Notes: generated by a model not told the origin, from the letters alone. A stretch of DNA of 64,000 nt from Sporosarcina sp. Marseille-Q4063 (GCF_018309085.1 NZ_CP070502.1:2723001-2787000); one strand, 5' to 3'. Counted from the first letter of the stretch, positions 16,691-27,919 are shown. Numbers and translations: made by a program.

Positions 16691-18142
16691 TTACAAATGC
16701 ATCCCGGTCCACTGCCAATAAGTAAAGTAGAATAACATCATGACTAGTATATAAAGAGGCATTAATATCGCGCTGATTTTTAATAGATTGCTAGCATTAT
16801 ATGAAATATTTCCTTCCTCATAAAAGAGAAGCAATGCCTTAGAGCTGACTGGAACTGTAACACAATAGTTCATACCTATTAAACTTAAAAAAACAACAGT
16901 TGAAGGATTAACGCCTATTGTTTCGCTAAATAATAATAAACCTGGAATAAAGACGATTGCACGTGTTGTGTGTGATGTTATATACAAATGGCTTGTCACA
17001 GTTACAATTAAAATAATTAACACAATGAGCCATTCCGGAGCACCTACAAACAAATGCAATACGTTTAGCATTTCTTTTTCAATCCATTTGACTATACCTG
17101 TATCAACCAACACCTTTCCAAGTGCAGTTGCTGCAGCAACAAATATAATCAGGTTCCAGGATACTGAACTTATGCCTTGTTTCCAACTAATGATTCCGTA
17201 ATTCGGCACCATCATTAAAATTGCGCCTATCATTGTAATAAACGCTATGTCATAGCCATGTATGCTTTCTGTCATCCAACCCACTATTAAAAACAAAATC
17301 AGTATTATCGTCTTTTTCTCTTTTCCATTTATTTGTTTTTTGTACAGGATTTTTTCTTCTGGCGGTATGTTTTCTATTTCTTTCAATTCACCTCTTGGCC
17401 ACAACGTCCATTTTATTAAAAGAACTGAAAGTATTGTAATGGCGATAGCGAATGGTACTCCCCATATAAACCATTGAATATAGGAGATGCTTTGATCAAC
17501 AGTGCTTTCAAGTAAAGCTATTCCGATTAAATGAGAGCCTGCCCCAATTAAAGTAGCAGACGTACTCATTAATATGATAACAGGTGCTAAAATAGCTAGA
17601 ACATTTCGTTCCTTAGTCGAAAACCTTTGACTCATCTGATCAATGATTGGCATTGATAAAGCTGCCCGGCCAGATGTAGAAGGAATGAAAAATGCTGATG
17701 TAAATAACAATGAACTTAATCCAAAGAGCATATTGTTTTTGTTGGTAGACTTTCTCAATATTGAATGGGTTAAACGTTCTGCTAACCCGGATACTTTAAC
17801 TGCTTCACCAATGATAAAAGCACCTATCATGAGCCACACAACTTCTTCAGAAAGTGAATGATATAACAAATCCGGTTCTGCTGCATTCATTAAAATTATG
17901 AACGCAATGAGGGCTATTGCTACAAATCCAGCTGGAATTTTAGTTGCGATCCATAACGTCATTGCTGATAAGAATGCAAATAAGGATATTTTTGCATGGT
18001 AGTCTAATGCGCCAATTAATAAGACCGCGATCATGAATAGAAGATGCAGACTAATAATTACTTTTGAACTTACCGATAATTGTTGAATCCAAGACTGAAT
18101 ACGGGTTTGCTTATACACATTTCTTTCCATTCTTGTTCCCAT
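16691..18142 (-). CDS. DASS/SLC13-family anion permease
   Basis: A 483-residue membrane protein with about twelve hydrophobic segments, of the divalent anion:sodium symporter (CitT/SdcS) family; the stretches FIPSTSGRAALSMP and SHLYITSHTTRAIVF match its two substrate-binding helix hairpins (SNT-like motifs altered to STS and TSH). It starts two bases after the glycerate kinase stop, so both are one operon, and probably imports a carboxylate that leads to glycerate, such as glycerate or tartronate; that is inference. The start has only a weak site and is probably coupled to the kinase gene. Confidence 0.8.
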   Translation of the reverse strand: MGTRMERNVYKQTRIQSWIQQLSVSSKVIISLHLLFMIAVLLIGALDYHAKISLFAFLSAMTLWIATKIPAGFVAIALIAFIILMNAAEPDLLYHSLSEEVVWLMIGAFIIGEAVKVSGLAERLTHSILRKSTNKNNMLFGLSSLLFTSAFFIPSTSGRAALSMPIIDQMSQRFSTKERNVLAILAPVIILMSTSATLIGAGSHLIGIALLESTVDQSISYIQWFIWGVPFAIAITILSVLLIKWTLWPRGELKEIENIPPEEKILYKKQINGKEKKTIILILFLIVGWMTESIHGYDIAFITMIGAILMMVPNYGIISWKQGISSVSWNLIIFVAAATALGKVLVDTGIVKWIEKEMLNVLHLFVGAPEWLIVLIILIVTVTSHLYITSHTTRAIVFIPGLLLFSETIGVNPSTVVFLSLIGMNYCVTVPVSSKALLLFYEEGNISYNASNLLKISAILMPLYILVMMLFYFTYWQWTGMHL

Positions 18143-18144
18143 TT

Positions 18145-19326
18145 TTATGACACGCTTTCTTTAAATTTCATTCTTTGTGCAACGCCTAAGCCAATCGAGA
18201 CTTGTCGTAATACTGACTCCGTACTCTCTTCTATCCATTTTGGTGCATTTTGTATTGCCTCTTCCAAAGAAGTTGGTTTTTGAATAATACTGCAATATGC
18301 ATCGATGCCTGCATGATAATTTAAATCTGCCCCTTTACCAATGGTTCCGGTAATCGCAATGACCGGGATGTTATTTTTTTTCGCAATACGCGCAACTTCA
18401 GCTGGGATTTTCCCATTTGGCGTTTGAAAATCCAAGCTACCTTCAGCAGTGAATACAATATCGGCTGTTGAAATTTTTTCTTCTATACTTATGTAGTCCA
18501 TAATAATATCGAATCGTGGATGTAACATGGCTCCCGTAAATGCAATGAGTCCTGCACCTAATCCGCCAGATGCCCCGCTGCCTGGCAGTGAACGAACATC
18601 TATCCCAAGCGTTTCTTGAATTAAAGCTGCATAGTGTTCTAGCGCTGATGATAGCTGTTCAACTTGCTTCGGAGACGCTCCTTTTTGAGGACCAAATATA
18701 CGGGCAACGCCTTCTTCTCCACATAAAATATTTTTCCAGTTACACGCCACATTAATAGAAACATCATGTAATCGTCTATCTATATGAGTCGTCACGATAG
18801 AATCCACCTTCATCAAATCTTCTCCGCCGTCGATATCGACGATTTGTCGCTCTTTATCAAAAAAATGAACGCCTAATGCTTGCGCCATTCCTGCTCCACC
18901 ATCTGATGTACCTGAATCTCCACAGCCGATCAATATATTGTCAATACCTAAATCAAGCGCGGCAATAATTAACTCTCCTACACCATAGGTAGTTGTTTTT
19001 AAAGGGTTTCTTTGATTACGCGGGACTAGTTTTAATCCAGACACAGCTGCCATTTCAATGACAGCAGTCCGTTTACCATTCTCCACAAAAATCCCGAAAT
19101 GACTTTCGATTTTTTCACCGACGGGCCCTGTCACTTTTTTATTAATTAATTCTCCACCTTTTATGTTAACAATCGTCTTCGCAAATCCTTCTCCACCATC
19201 AATCATCGGGATAACATCCATATCGATAGTCTGATTAACGCGTCTCACGCCACGTTCCATTGCTAAAGCAACTTCCTCAGCATCTAGACACTCTTTAAAT
19301 CCCGATGGCACGATTACAATTTTCAT
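18145..19326 (-). CDS. Glycerate kinase (GarK/GlxK family)
   Basis: A 393-residue kinase of the glycerate kinase type I family. The N-terminal KIVIVPSGFKECLDAEEVA, the glycine-rich GCGDSGTSDGGAGMAQALG near residue 125-143 and LPGSGASGGLGAGL near 246 are family hallmarks. It phosphorylates glycerate to 2- or 3-phosphoglycerate for entry into glycolysis. TTGGAGGG precedes ATG 19326. It is the first gene of a two-gene operon with an anion permease, which is consistent with use of an external C3 carboxylate. Confidence 0.92.
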   Translation of the reverse strand: MKIVIVPSGFKECLDAEEVALAMERGVRRVNQTIDMDVIPMIDGGEGFAKTIVNIKGGELINKKVTGPVGEKIESHFGIFVENGKRTAVIEMAAVSGLKLVPRNQRNPLKTTTYGVGELIIAALDLGIDNILIGCGDSGTSDGGAGMAQALGVHFFDKERQIVDIDGGEDLMKVDSIVTTHIDRRLHDVSINVACNWKNILCGEEGVARIFGPQKGASPKQVEQLSSALEHYAALIQETLGIDVRSLPGSGASGGLGAGLIAFTGAMLHPRFDIIMDYISIEEKISTADIVFTAEGSLDFQTPNGKIPAEVARIAKKNNIPVIAITGTIGKGADLNYHAGIDAYCSIIQKPTSLEEAIQNAPKWIEESTESVLRQVSIGLGVAQRMKFKESVS

Positions 19327-19666
19327 ATTAAATTCCCTCCAACAATACTTTGATTAGTTTCTAAGTTACTATCCAAAAATTAGAAACTGATGAGGGAATC
19401 ATTAAGAATCAGGTAGGAAATCAATGAGAATTATGAGAGAGTTCTTGGATCTGATAAATTCCACCTGTAAATCTGCGTCTGGGTAGTATTTTTCAATTGC
19501 AATAGGGGGGCTATTGGCAGCGGATATATTCTCAAACACTTGTTTGATAAATATAGAACTAATGCTTAGAAGATAAAAAAATAGCCTTTCATCAATTCAC
19601 TGAATTGATGAAAGGCCATACTACTTTAACTATGCACTTGATGCATCAATGTTAACCGAGTCTTTC
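19327..19666. other. Intergenic region upstream of the glycerate kinase gene
   Basis: About 340 bases containing the kinase promoter region and, at the right end, the carbonic anhydrase terminator (19574-19617). No further gene. Confidence 0.4.
19574..19617 (-). terminator. Carbonic anhydrase terminator
   Basis: A perfect 16-bp stem GCCTTTCATCAATTCA with almost no loop, followed on the minus strand by seven T. Confidence 0.85.
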
Positions 19667-20509
19667 TTAATTCACTCCAAAGATTTCGCGTTCATTTATA
19701 GGCTGAACAGGACGTTGGTTATCAGGGAAAATTTGCTGATATGCTTGAATTTGTTCTTTTGACATTTCAATCGGCTCTTCGAAAACAGTCCATTTTACTT
19801 TTTCTGCACAAGGTGGTGTCGTTAATGAACCGTTGTAATGGAAAGATGTTTGATTTGAAGGTAGTAAAGCTTCTAAATCGACAGGTTCTTTTATGGCAAT
19901 ATCTTCTTCTGTTTCACTCTTTGGTAATACACCCCAAATGGATGCCAATGTTTCATTTTCTTTTCCTTCTTGAATCATTAAACCAAGGACGGCAAGCTCA
20001 CCATTCGTATCTTGGTGTACTAGATGTAGTTCCATATCCAGGTGTTGACTATTGAATTGGTGCTCGCTTGGTGTATGGAAATGGAATTGAGCAAGTATGT
20101 ATTCTTTTCCTTCAACTACAATGCTGTTGCTTGGTATTGCGGGGTTAGCCTGTATGGTAAGACCGGTATTGGTTATTGAAAAATCTGTTGGCTCATACTG
20201 AATTTCAACGTTTTCTAGTTTCTCACTTGTTTTAACCTGAGAGGATTCGATATTGATCGGTGATTGTTCATTTCCATTCATGCAGGCTGAGTATGAGGGA
20301 TTCAATTCCCCCCAATGTTCAGGTCCTATTTCTTCTTCGTAAGACCATTGAGGAGTATGTGTGATATTTACCTCTGTTTCTTCGATTTCTTTCGTGTCAG
20401 TTACTTCTTTTTCGGGTGTAGCTGTTTCCGCTTGCGTCTCTTCTGAGCAAGCTCCTAATAATAAGCTTAACGATACAACTAAAAATGGATACACAATGTA
20501 CTTTTTCAT
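19667..20509 (-). CDS. Alpha-type carbonic anhydrase, lipoprotein
   Basis: A 280-residue secreted protein with a lipobox LLGAC (Cys21 is the lipidated residue) and an acidic linker up to about residue 55. The alpha-carbonic anhydrase domain follows: QSPINI, the zinc ligands in FHFHTPSEH and ELHLVHQ, and the substrate pocket SLTTPPC. It hydrates CO2 to bicarbonate at the outer face of the membrane. GAAGGGG precedes ATG 20509. Monocistronic with its own terminator. Confidence 0.95.
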   Translation of the reverse strand: MKKYIVYPFLVVSLSLLLGACSEETQAETATPEKEVTDTKEIEETEVNITHTPQWSYEEEIGPEHWGELNPSYSACMNGNEQSPINIESSQVKTSEKLENVEIQYEPTDFSITNTGLTIQANPAIPSNSIVVEGKEYILAQFHFHTPSEHQFNSQHLDMELHLVHQDTNGELAVLGLMIQEGKENETLASIWGVLPKSETEEDIAIKEPVDLEALLPSNQTSFHYNGSLTTPPCAEKVKWTVFEEPIEMSKEQIQAYQQIFPDNQRPVQPINEREIFGVN

Positions 20510-20962
20510 TTTTGGTAAATCCCCTTCTTCCTTATTTTTTATCTATTGCACATAAAATACACTACTAAAAGAATCGAAAAGTGCAAGACGATATTTACCA
20601 ATATTGCACAAATTGCACAATGCAGTTAATAAATACTACTCGTTTATAAATGAAAACGAGTAAACATATGAATTATCACTTAGTGCTTAATGTTTATTTT
20701 TGGTTTTGATAAAAAGTCTCGTGTGTTTCGTGTTTGTAAGGTGCTGACTCAAAACTTCAATAAATTCTACAAAACACAACTTAAATAGGTATTGTCAAAA
20801 AGACCGAGAATAAAGTAGATGAATTATAAATGGGGTGTTAAGTGAATGGGTTAAGGAAAAAGAGTAAGAGAAAACAATAGCGCGGAATTTAGTAGACACA
20901 TTTGTGTATTTCGCATGACTGCAAGATGATTAAAGGATTCCCATTCAGGAAATCCTTGTAGT
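20510..20962. other. Intergenic region between nifS-like and carbonic anhydrase genes
   Basis: About 450 bases holding an 8-bp inverted repeat ACTCGTTT/AAACGAGT at 20638-20661 and hairpin repeat copy B at 20928-20957. No supported gene; the niaR gene that follows nifS in Bacillus subtilis is not here. Confidence 0.4.
20928..20957. repeat. Hairpin repeat, copy B
   Basis: 28/30 identical to 15749-15778. Here it lies five bases past the stop of the nifS-like gene and may serve as a weak terminator on the minus strand. Confidence 0.55.
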
Positions 20963-22141
20963 TTATATAGAAGTTCTTTCTATTTTGTGATTCGATGCAG
21001 ATTGAGTGGTGTGGATTTGCTTCCGTATTTTTACTAATTGTTCTGCTAAAGCATCTACACTTGTTAAAGTTGTGCTTTCTCCGAAAGAAATACGAATAAA
21101 CTCTTTCGCTTTTTGCGGATCAACCTGTAACGCCATCATAGCTTTTGAAGAGGTTTGTTGGCCGACTTGGCAAGCGCTTCCTGTTGAAATGGCAAACCCA
21201 TGGCGATTTAACTCGAGCATCATAAGTTGTCCTTCAACATTCGTGATGCGAAGACCTATGATTTGAGGCATTTGTATGTTCCGATCGTTGCAGTCATATA
21301 CAGTGAAAAACTCCGGGTACTTCAAAATTTTTGTAAGAAAAGCGTCTCGAAATTTTGTGTGCTTTTCGTTTAATTCTTGCGGGTCTGTCAATTGTTTAGT
21401 CGCTGTAATGAATGCGGCAATTCCAGGAACATTGACAGTTCCGCCTTTAAATCCGGATTCATGGACTAAGCCTGGAAAGACCGGAATGATTCGATGTCGC
21501 GGGTGAATGTACGCGACGCCAACCCCTTTTGGACCATATGTTTTATGGGCAGAAATTGTCAAGCTATCAACACAATTTACAATCCGCGCTAAATCTATTT
21601 TTCCGAATGATTGAACACAATCACTATGAAGAAGAATCCCGTATTCTTTTACAATCTCGGAAATTTCCTCAAGTGGTTGAATGGTGCCAATCTCAGGATT
21701 TATATGTTGAACACTAACAAGAATTGTATTTGGTTTAATGGCTTTCTTGAATGTGTCCAAATTGATCAAGCCATCTTTAGTAAATGGAATTTTCGTTATG
21801 TCGAAGCCGTCTTCTTTTAAATATTCAAGCGCGGAATCGACTGATGGGTGTTCACCTAATGTTGTAATAATATGATTCCCTTTAGCTCTGTTTGCTTTTG
21901 CTAACGAAATAATAGAAAGTAAATTGCTCTCCGTACCACCAGAAGTAAAATAAACCCCCGCTGACTCTACATTGAGCATCGCCGCAAGTTCGGCACGGCA
22001 AAATTCTAGCATATTTTCAGCTTCCGTTCCGATTTCATGTAAACTACTCGTATTTCCATAGCAAGAGATTGAAAGTTCCGTATAAACTAACGCCGCCTCA
22101 GGATGAAGTGGTGTCGTCGCTGCATAATCGAAATAATTCAT
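20963..22141 (-). CDS. nifS: NifS/IscS-like cysteine desulfurase, NAD-linked
   Basis: A 392-residue PLP enzyme of the NifS/IscS family: YFDYAATTP start, FTSGGTESN, ISAHKTYGPKGVGVAY with the PLP lysine, and the cysteine loop STGSACQVG. It takes sulfur from cysteine to build iron-sulfur clusters. In Bacillus the nifS gene beside the nad genes matures the [4Fe-4S] cluster of NadA, and here too it stands divergent to nadC-nadA. GGAGG fits ATG 22141 (or 22144, three bases earlier). Confidence 0.88.
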   Translation of the reverse strand: MNYFDYAATTPLHPEAALVYTELSISCYGNTSSLHEIGTEAENMLEFCRAELAAMLNVESAGVYFTSGGTESNLLSIISLAKANRAKGNHIITTLGEHPSVDSALEYLKEDGFDITKIPFTKDGLINLDTFKKAIKPNTILVSVQHINPEIGTIQPLEEISEIVKEYGILLHSDCVQSFGKIDLARIVNCVDSLTISAHKTYGPKGVGVAYIHPRHRIIPVFPGLVHESGFKGGTVNVPGIAAFITATKQLTDPQELNEKHTKFRDAFLTKILKYPEFFTVYDCNDRNIQMPQIIGLRITNVEGQLMMLELNRHGFAISTGSACQVGQQTSSKAMMALQVDPQKAKEFIRISFGESTTLTSVDALAEQLVKIRKQIHTTQSASNHKIERTSI

Positions 22142-22447
22142 CATAAATTCCTCCAAATTAATATAAATAGTAAATACAATCTTGTCATATTAAGAGTAAT
22201 ATGTAAAGATAGGTGTCAAGACAGTTGTTCAGAAAGACAAATATTCGAACCTGTTAAATACTTCTTTAGATTGGCAGTGTAAAGAGGTAATTCAAAATTT
22301 ATGCTTCAAGTTGCAAAACTTGTAACAAGTGCAGACCTTAGAGTAGTAGGGCGAATACTAGAGAAGACATTCCTATTGAAAACGAACAATGAAGAGAAAC
22401 GCGCATTGTTCAGTTACAAAAGGGTGTAGAAATGGGGAGAAGACTAC
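22142..22447. other. Divergent nifS/nadC control region
   Basis: About 300 bases. It holds the palindrome TGTCAAGACA at 22214-22223. I looked for remains of nadB and found none. Confidence 0.4.
22214..22223. promoter_or_regulatory. Candidate NiaR-type operator
   Basis: TGTCAAGACA, an inverted TGTC/GACA repeat, overlaps a TTGACA -35-like hexamer on the minus strand towards nifS. NiaR (YrxA) of Bacillus represses NAD synthesis genes at TGTC/GACA-type palindromes; I recall the motif only roughly. Confidence 0.4.
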
Positions 22448-23290
22448 ATGAACGTCATCAAGTTAAGATCCATGCTTGAACAATTTTATATAGAAGATAT
22501 CGGGAATGGCGACTTATCCGGTGCGTTTTTATTTCCGGAATCAGCCAGTGGCGAACTGAACCTTATGGCAAAAATGGATGGGATCTTTTGTGGGAAAAGT
22601 ATTATTCAAGAGTGCATGCGGATTATTGATGATCAGACGACTGTTTCATGCTATATAGCGGATGGAGAAAGAGTAGAAAAAGGGACCATACTGGCATCGG
22701 CGAAAGGGTCCATTCAAAGTTTACTTAAAAGTGAACGAGTCCTTTTAAATCTAATTCAACGAATGAGCGGCATCGCAACGGAAACAAGTGAAGTCGTCGA
22801 GCGAGTGAAAGGAACAAATGCGCGAATATGTGACACGAGAAAAACAATGCCTGGCTTACGAATGCTAGATAAATACGCAGTGCGCGCCGGCGGTGGTTTC
22901 AATCATCGATTTGGGTTGGATGATGCGGTTATGTTGAAAGATAATCATCTTGCTTTCGCTGGATCGATTTCAAGAGCTATCAGAAAGGTTAGAGAAGGTC
23001 TCGGCCATACCGTAAAAATAGAAGTCGAAATCGAAAAGTTAGAGCAATTGAAAGAAGCAGTAGAAGCGCGCGCAGATATTATTATGTTCGATAATTGCAC
23101 ACCTGAAGAAATTATGGAGTGGAGACAAATTGTACCAGATTCGATAATCACAGAAGCTTCTGGAATGATTACGAAAGATACAATTTCCGAGTACGCGAAA
23201 ACGGGTGTTGATTATATATCTTTAGGTTATTTGACGCATTCTGTAAAAGCTTTTGACATCAGTGCGAATGTTTCAGTACATACAAATTAA
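22448..23290 (+). CDS. nadC: Nicotinate-nucleotide pyrophosphorylase
   Basis: A 280-residue quinolinate phosphoribosyltransferase. It shows EDIGNGDLSG near the N-terminus, the RKTMPGLRMLDKYAVRAGGGFNHR active-site stretch with its Arg, Lys and His residues, and the C-terminal VDYISLGYLTHS phosphate-binding region. It converts quinolinate and PRPP to nicotinate mononucleotide in de novo NAD synthesis. GGGGAG precedes ATG 22448. The next gene is nadA; nadB, which precedes nadC in Bacillus subtilis, is missing. Confidence 0.95.
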   Translation: MNVIKLRSMLEQFYIEDIGNGDLSGAFLFPESASGELNLMAKMDGIFCGKSIIQECMRIIDDQTTVSCYIADGERVEKGTILASAKGSIQSLLKSERVLLNLIQRMSGIATETSEVVERVKGTNARICDTRKTMPGLRMLDKYAVRAGGGFNHRFGLDDAVMLKDNHLAFAGSISRAIRKVREGLGHTVKIEVEIEKLEQLKEAVEARADIIMFDNCTPEEIMEWRQIVPDSIITEASGMITKDTISEYAKTGVDYISLGYLTHSVKAFDISANVSVHTN

Positions 23291-23306
23291 GTAGGGGGAA
23301 TTGAGT

Positions 23307-24416
23307 GTGACAATCTTACAATATTTCGAAGAACAAAAAAGTGGTACGTTACCTGAAAAGTATCGAAGCCTAACGTCTGAACAAATGGAGGCGCGAATTA
23401 TAGAAATAAAGGAACAGCTTGGTGAAAAGCTTTTTATTCCAGGACATCATTATCAACGGGATGATGTTATACAATTTGCGGACGCGGCTGGCGATTCGCT
23501 ACAACTTGCTCAGCTTTGCGCAGCGAATGAAAAAGCCGAACATATCATTTTTTGTGGTGTTCATTTTATGGCGGAAACTGCTGATATTTTAACGAACGAT
23601 AAGCAAAAAGTGTACTTGCCAGACATGCGTGCCGGATGTTCAATGGCCGATATGGCGGACATATTCCAGACCGACCGGGCATGGGATGCATTAGAGAATT
23701 TATTTGGCGAAACAATTGTACCGCTAACGTACGTCAATTCTACTGCTGCGATAAAAGCATTTGTCGGAAAAAACGGTGGTGCGACAGTGACATCTTCTAA
23801 TGCACACGCTATGGTTAAATGGGCATTTACTCAAAAAGAACGTATTCTCTTTTTACCGGACCAACATCTAGGAAGAAATACTGCTTACGACATAGGAATT
23901 CCGCTTGAGGAAATGGCGGTATGGGATCCGATTCATGATCAGTTGGAACATGAAGGAGCAATCGAAGACATCAAGGTTATCTTATGGAAAGGGCATTGCT
24001 CCGTACATGAAAACTTCACAGTGCAAAATACAATCGATGTGCGAGCGGAGTATCCAGACATGCGTATTATCGTTCATCCCGAATGCTCGCGTGAAGTGGT
24101 CGCATTAGCAGATGACAATGGGTCAACAAAATATATAATTGATAAAATCAATGATGCAAATCCTGGAAGCCAATGGGCAATCGGAACGGAAATGAATCTG
24201 GTTAATCGTCTAATTCAATCGCATCCGGATAAACATATTATTTCTCTGAATCCAAGTATGTGTCCGTGTCTGACAATGAATCGTATCGACCTTCCCCATT
24301 TACTATGGAGTTTAGAAAGTATCGTAAATGAAGAAAATGTAAATCAAATTATCGTAGATAAGAAGATTGCGGAAAATGCGATTATCGCCTTAGAGCGTAT
24401 GCTGGAAAGAGTATAA
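23307..24416 (+). CDS. nadA: Quinolinate synthase A
   Basis: A 369-residue [4Fe-4S] enzyme that condenses iminoaspartate with dihydroxyacetone phosphate to quinolinate. The three cluster cysteines are in [16 protein letters not shown] and PSMCPCL, and [10 protein letters not shown] is the substrate loop. The start is most likely GTG 23307, eight bases after AGGGGG; TTG 23301 is too close. Sixteen bases separate it from nadC. The cluster is probably installed by the divergent nifS product. Confidence 0.95.
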   Translation: MTILQYFEEQKSGTLPEKYRSLTSEQMEARIIEIKEQLGEKLFIPGHHYQRDDVIQFADAAGDSLQLAQLCAANEKAEHIIFCGVHFMAETADILTNDKQKVYLPDMRAGCSMADMADIFQTDRAWDALENLFGETIVPLTYVNSTAAIKAFVGKNGGATVTSSNAHAMVKWAFTQKERILFLPDQHLGRNTAYDIGIPLEEMAVWDPIHDQLEHEGAIEDIKVILWKGHCSVHENFTVQNTIDVRAEYPDMRIIVHPECSREVVALADDNGSTKYIIDKINDANPGSQWAIGTEMNLVNRLIQSHPDKHIISLNPSMCPCLTMNRIDLPHLLWSLESIVNEENVNQIIVDKKIAENAIIALERMLERV

Positions 24417-24511
24417 TGCTTTAGCATCTGAACGCAACTGGTACGGCGATATCAAGGTTTAGCAAAGTACCAAGATTTTTATGAATAGGAACACAAAGAT
24501 TATAAAGTGAA

Positions 24512-24546
24512 ATCCCATCCCAGTTCAATTTGACTGGGATGGGGAT
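24512..24546 (-). terminator. Hairpin between nadA and the thiC unit
   Basis: ATCCCATCCCAGT pairs with ACTGGGATGGGGAT. It has a broken T-rich stretch on the minus strand (TTTCACTTT) and little on the plus strand, so it most likely ends the thiC unit. Confidence 0.55.
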
Positions 24547-24563
24547 CATGAGAATTTTATCCT

Positions 24564-24734
24564 TTAATAATATAAACTATCCACATAATTGCACTTACGA
24601 CATATTCGATGTGTAATCTCTTCTATATAATCATGTGAACAGTTTTCTTGGAGTTCTTTCAGTGTTGTTTCAAGTATTTTGAGTTGATGCTTGCTTTGTT
24701 CAATTTTATTCAAAAGTAGTTTCGTCTCTTTCAT
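24564..24734 (-). CDS. 56-residue Cys/His protein downstream of thiC
   Basis: This short gene starts at ATG 24734 behind a strong GGAGGGGG site, 24 bases after thiC on the same strand, and ends at TAA 24564. Residues 1-30 form a Leu/Lys-rich amphipathic helix, probably a coiled coil; the rest holds Cys32, His34, Cys45 and Cys48 in a CxH...CxxC pattern, which could bind zinc, and ends with VDSLYY. The excellent ribosome site and the metal-like spacing argue for a real gene. I do not recognise it. The location suggests control by the TPP riboswitch, but a function in thiamine synthesis is not shown. Confidence 0.68.
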   Translation of the reverse strand: MKETKLLLNKIEQSKHQLKILETTLKELQENCSHDYIEEITHRICRKCNYVDSLYY

Positions 24735-24758
24735 CGTCAAACCCCCTCCAAAGCGGTA

Positions 24759-26579
<1,821 letters not shown>

Positions 26580-26641
26580 TCAGTCCGAAAGAAGTCATTC
26601 CTAATTTCAAAGAATGAATAAATGACACACGATTTTTCACG

Positions 26642-26679
26642 AAAAAAGACTAGATCCAAGTAAATACGGACCTAGTCTC
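26642..26679 (-). terminator. Riboswitch expression-platform terminator
   Basis: On the minus strand AGACTAGGTCC pairs with GGATCTAGTCT and is followed by six T. It lies between the TPP aptamer and thiC and would form when TPP is bound. Confidence 0.85.
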
Positions 26680-26727
26680 TCTAAATGAAACATACATATA
26701 GATGCATGTCATCAGTAGAATTTAGAA

Positions 26728-26821
26728 ACTTCCCCACGCTGGTATGAGCCAGATCAGGTCCAAAGAGTTAGGAAAACTTAAACGTTTTTTCCCTCTCAGC
26801 CCGGACTAACCGGACACCTCT
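26728..26821 (-). promoter_or_regulatory. TPP riboswitch (THI box)
   Basis: The minus strand carries GGCTGAGAGGG, then CTTTGGACCTGATCTGG and TCATACCAGCGTGGGGAAG, the invariant core of the thiamine pyrophosphate aptamer. With the terminator at 26642-26679 it should switch off thiC transcription when TPP is abundant. Confidence 0.95.
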
Positions 26822-27014
26822 AGTTCAATCTAATTAAATTGTTCAGCCTATCAATTCCAAGTATAGCCAATAATAAAACAATGTCAATAGCTTGAAATAT
26901 TCATTTGATTAATTTTTTTACTATTCACGACTTAATCTGCAAATATTGAAAAATGGTATATTCAGAGTCATAAAGAATGGTATTCTAATAGTAAAGCGGG
27001 TTGGAGGGAAAGTC

Positions 27015-27902
27015 TTGTCACAACGGTTTTCATATTTTCTAGTACTATTAGGGGCTGTACTTTGGGGAACAACTGGAACGGCTCAAACATTCATGCCGCA
27101 AACAATTCATCCATTGGCAGTGGGAGCATCAAGACTCGCAGTGGGTGGTTTCACATTATTAGCCGTTTTACTGATCATGCGCAAAATTGATTTTCGAAAC
27201 TGGCCATGGCGTCCCACAATCTACGCTGCGATTTCAATGGCTGTCTTCCAGTATTTATTTTTCTCTTCTGTAAGACTAACCGGAATTGCCATCGGAACGG
27301 TTGTGACAATTGGAAGCGCACCCGTTTTTTCTGGATTTATTGAATGGTTTCTATTGAAGCGCCGCCCAAACGGGGTATGGATGATTGCGACGCTACTCGC
27401 AATTGTTGGGTGCGCACTGCTCTTTATAAACAAAGATGGAATCGTCGTCAACCCAATCGGCGTGACCATGTCGCTCGGCGCGGGACTATTATTTGCGTTT
27501 TATGCACTTGTTAATAAAGAAGTCCTTGAAAAAACGGAAGCAATTTCTGCTGTAGCGGTCATTTTTTCGGTTAGCGCACTTATGTTACTGCCATTTCTTT
27601 TGCGATTTGAAACAGAGGGTTTATTGACGGGAAGTGGGATTGCGGTAGTTATTTATTTGGGAATCGCAACAACGAGTGTTGCCTATATTCTTTTTTCCAC
27701 AGGATTAAAACACATTCCTTCCTCATCAGCCGTCACGCTATCACTTGCAGAACCACTCACCGCAGCTTTACTCAGTGTTGTCATTGTTAGAGAAAAATTA
27801 GATCTAACATCTTGGATTGGGATTGCTATGCTGCTCGGTGGAATTCTTGTACTGACATTGAGTGGACGAAAATCAAAGAAAAGCCATGTCGCGAATGAAT
27901 GA
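27015..27902 (+). CDS. EamA/DMT-family transporter
   Basis: A 295-residue permease with ten hydrophobic segments in two EamA halves (GAVLWGTTGTAQTF at the start of the first, IGVTMSLGAGLLFAFYALVNKEV in the second). Such proteins export or import metabolites such as amino acids; the substrate cannot be told. The start is TTG 27015 behind TTGGAGGG; the frame extends 23 codons upstream without a site. It is divergent from the thiC riboswitch and has its own terminator. Confidence 0.85.
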   Translation: MSQRFSYFLVLLGAVLWGTTGTAQTFMPQTIHPLAVGASRLAVGGFTLLAVLLIMRKIDFRNWPWRPTIYAAISMAVFQYLFFSSVRLTGIAIGTVVTIGSAPVFSGFIEWFLLKRRPNGVWMIATLLAIVGCALLFINKDGIVVNPIGVTMSLGAGLLFAFYALVNKEVLEKTEAISAVAVIFSVSALMLLPFLLRFETEGLLTGSGIAVVIYLGIATTSVAYILFSTGLKHIPSSSAVTLSLAEPLTAALLSVVIVREKLDLTSWIGIAMLLGGILVLTLSGRKSKKSHVANE

Positions 27903-27917
27903 CATGGCTTCTTTGTT
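27881..27917 (+). terminator. Terminator overlapping the end of the EamA gene
   Basis: AAGCCATGTC (inside the last codons) pairs perfectly with GACATGGCTT, followed by a T-rich tail. Confidence 0.75.
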
Positions 27918-27919
27918 GT

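Noticed and set aside
20820..20925. Possible transposase remnant before the nifS-like gene
   Set aside because: No frame longer than about 20 codons and no inverted repeats that would mark an insertion sequence.
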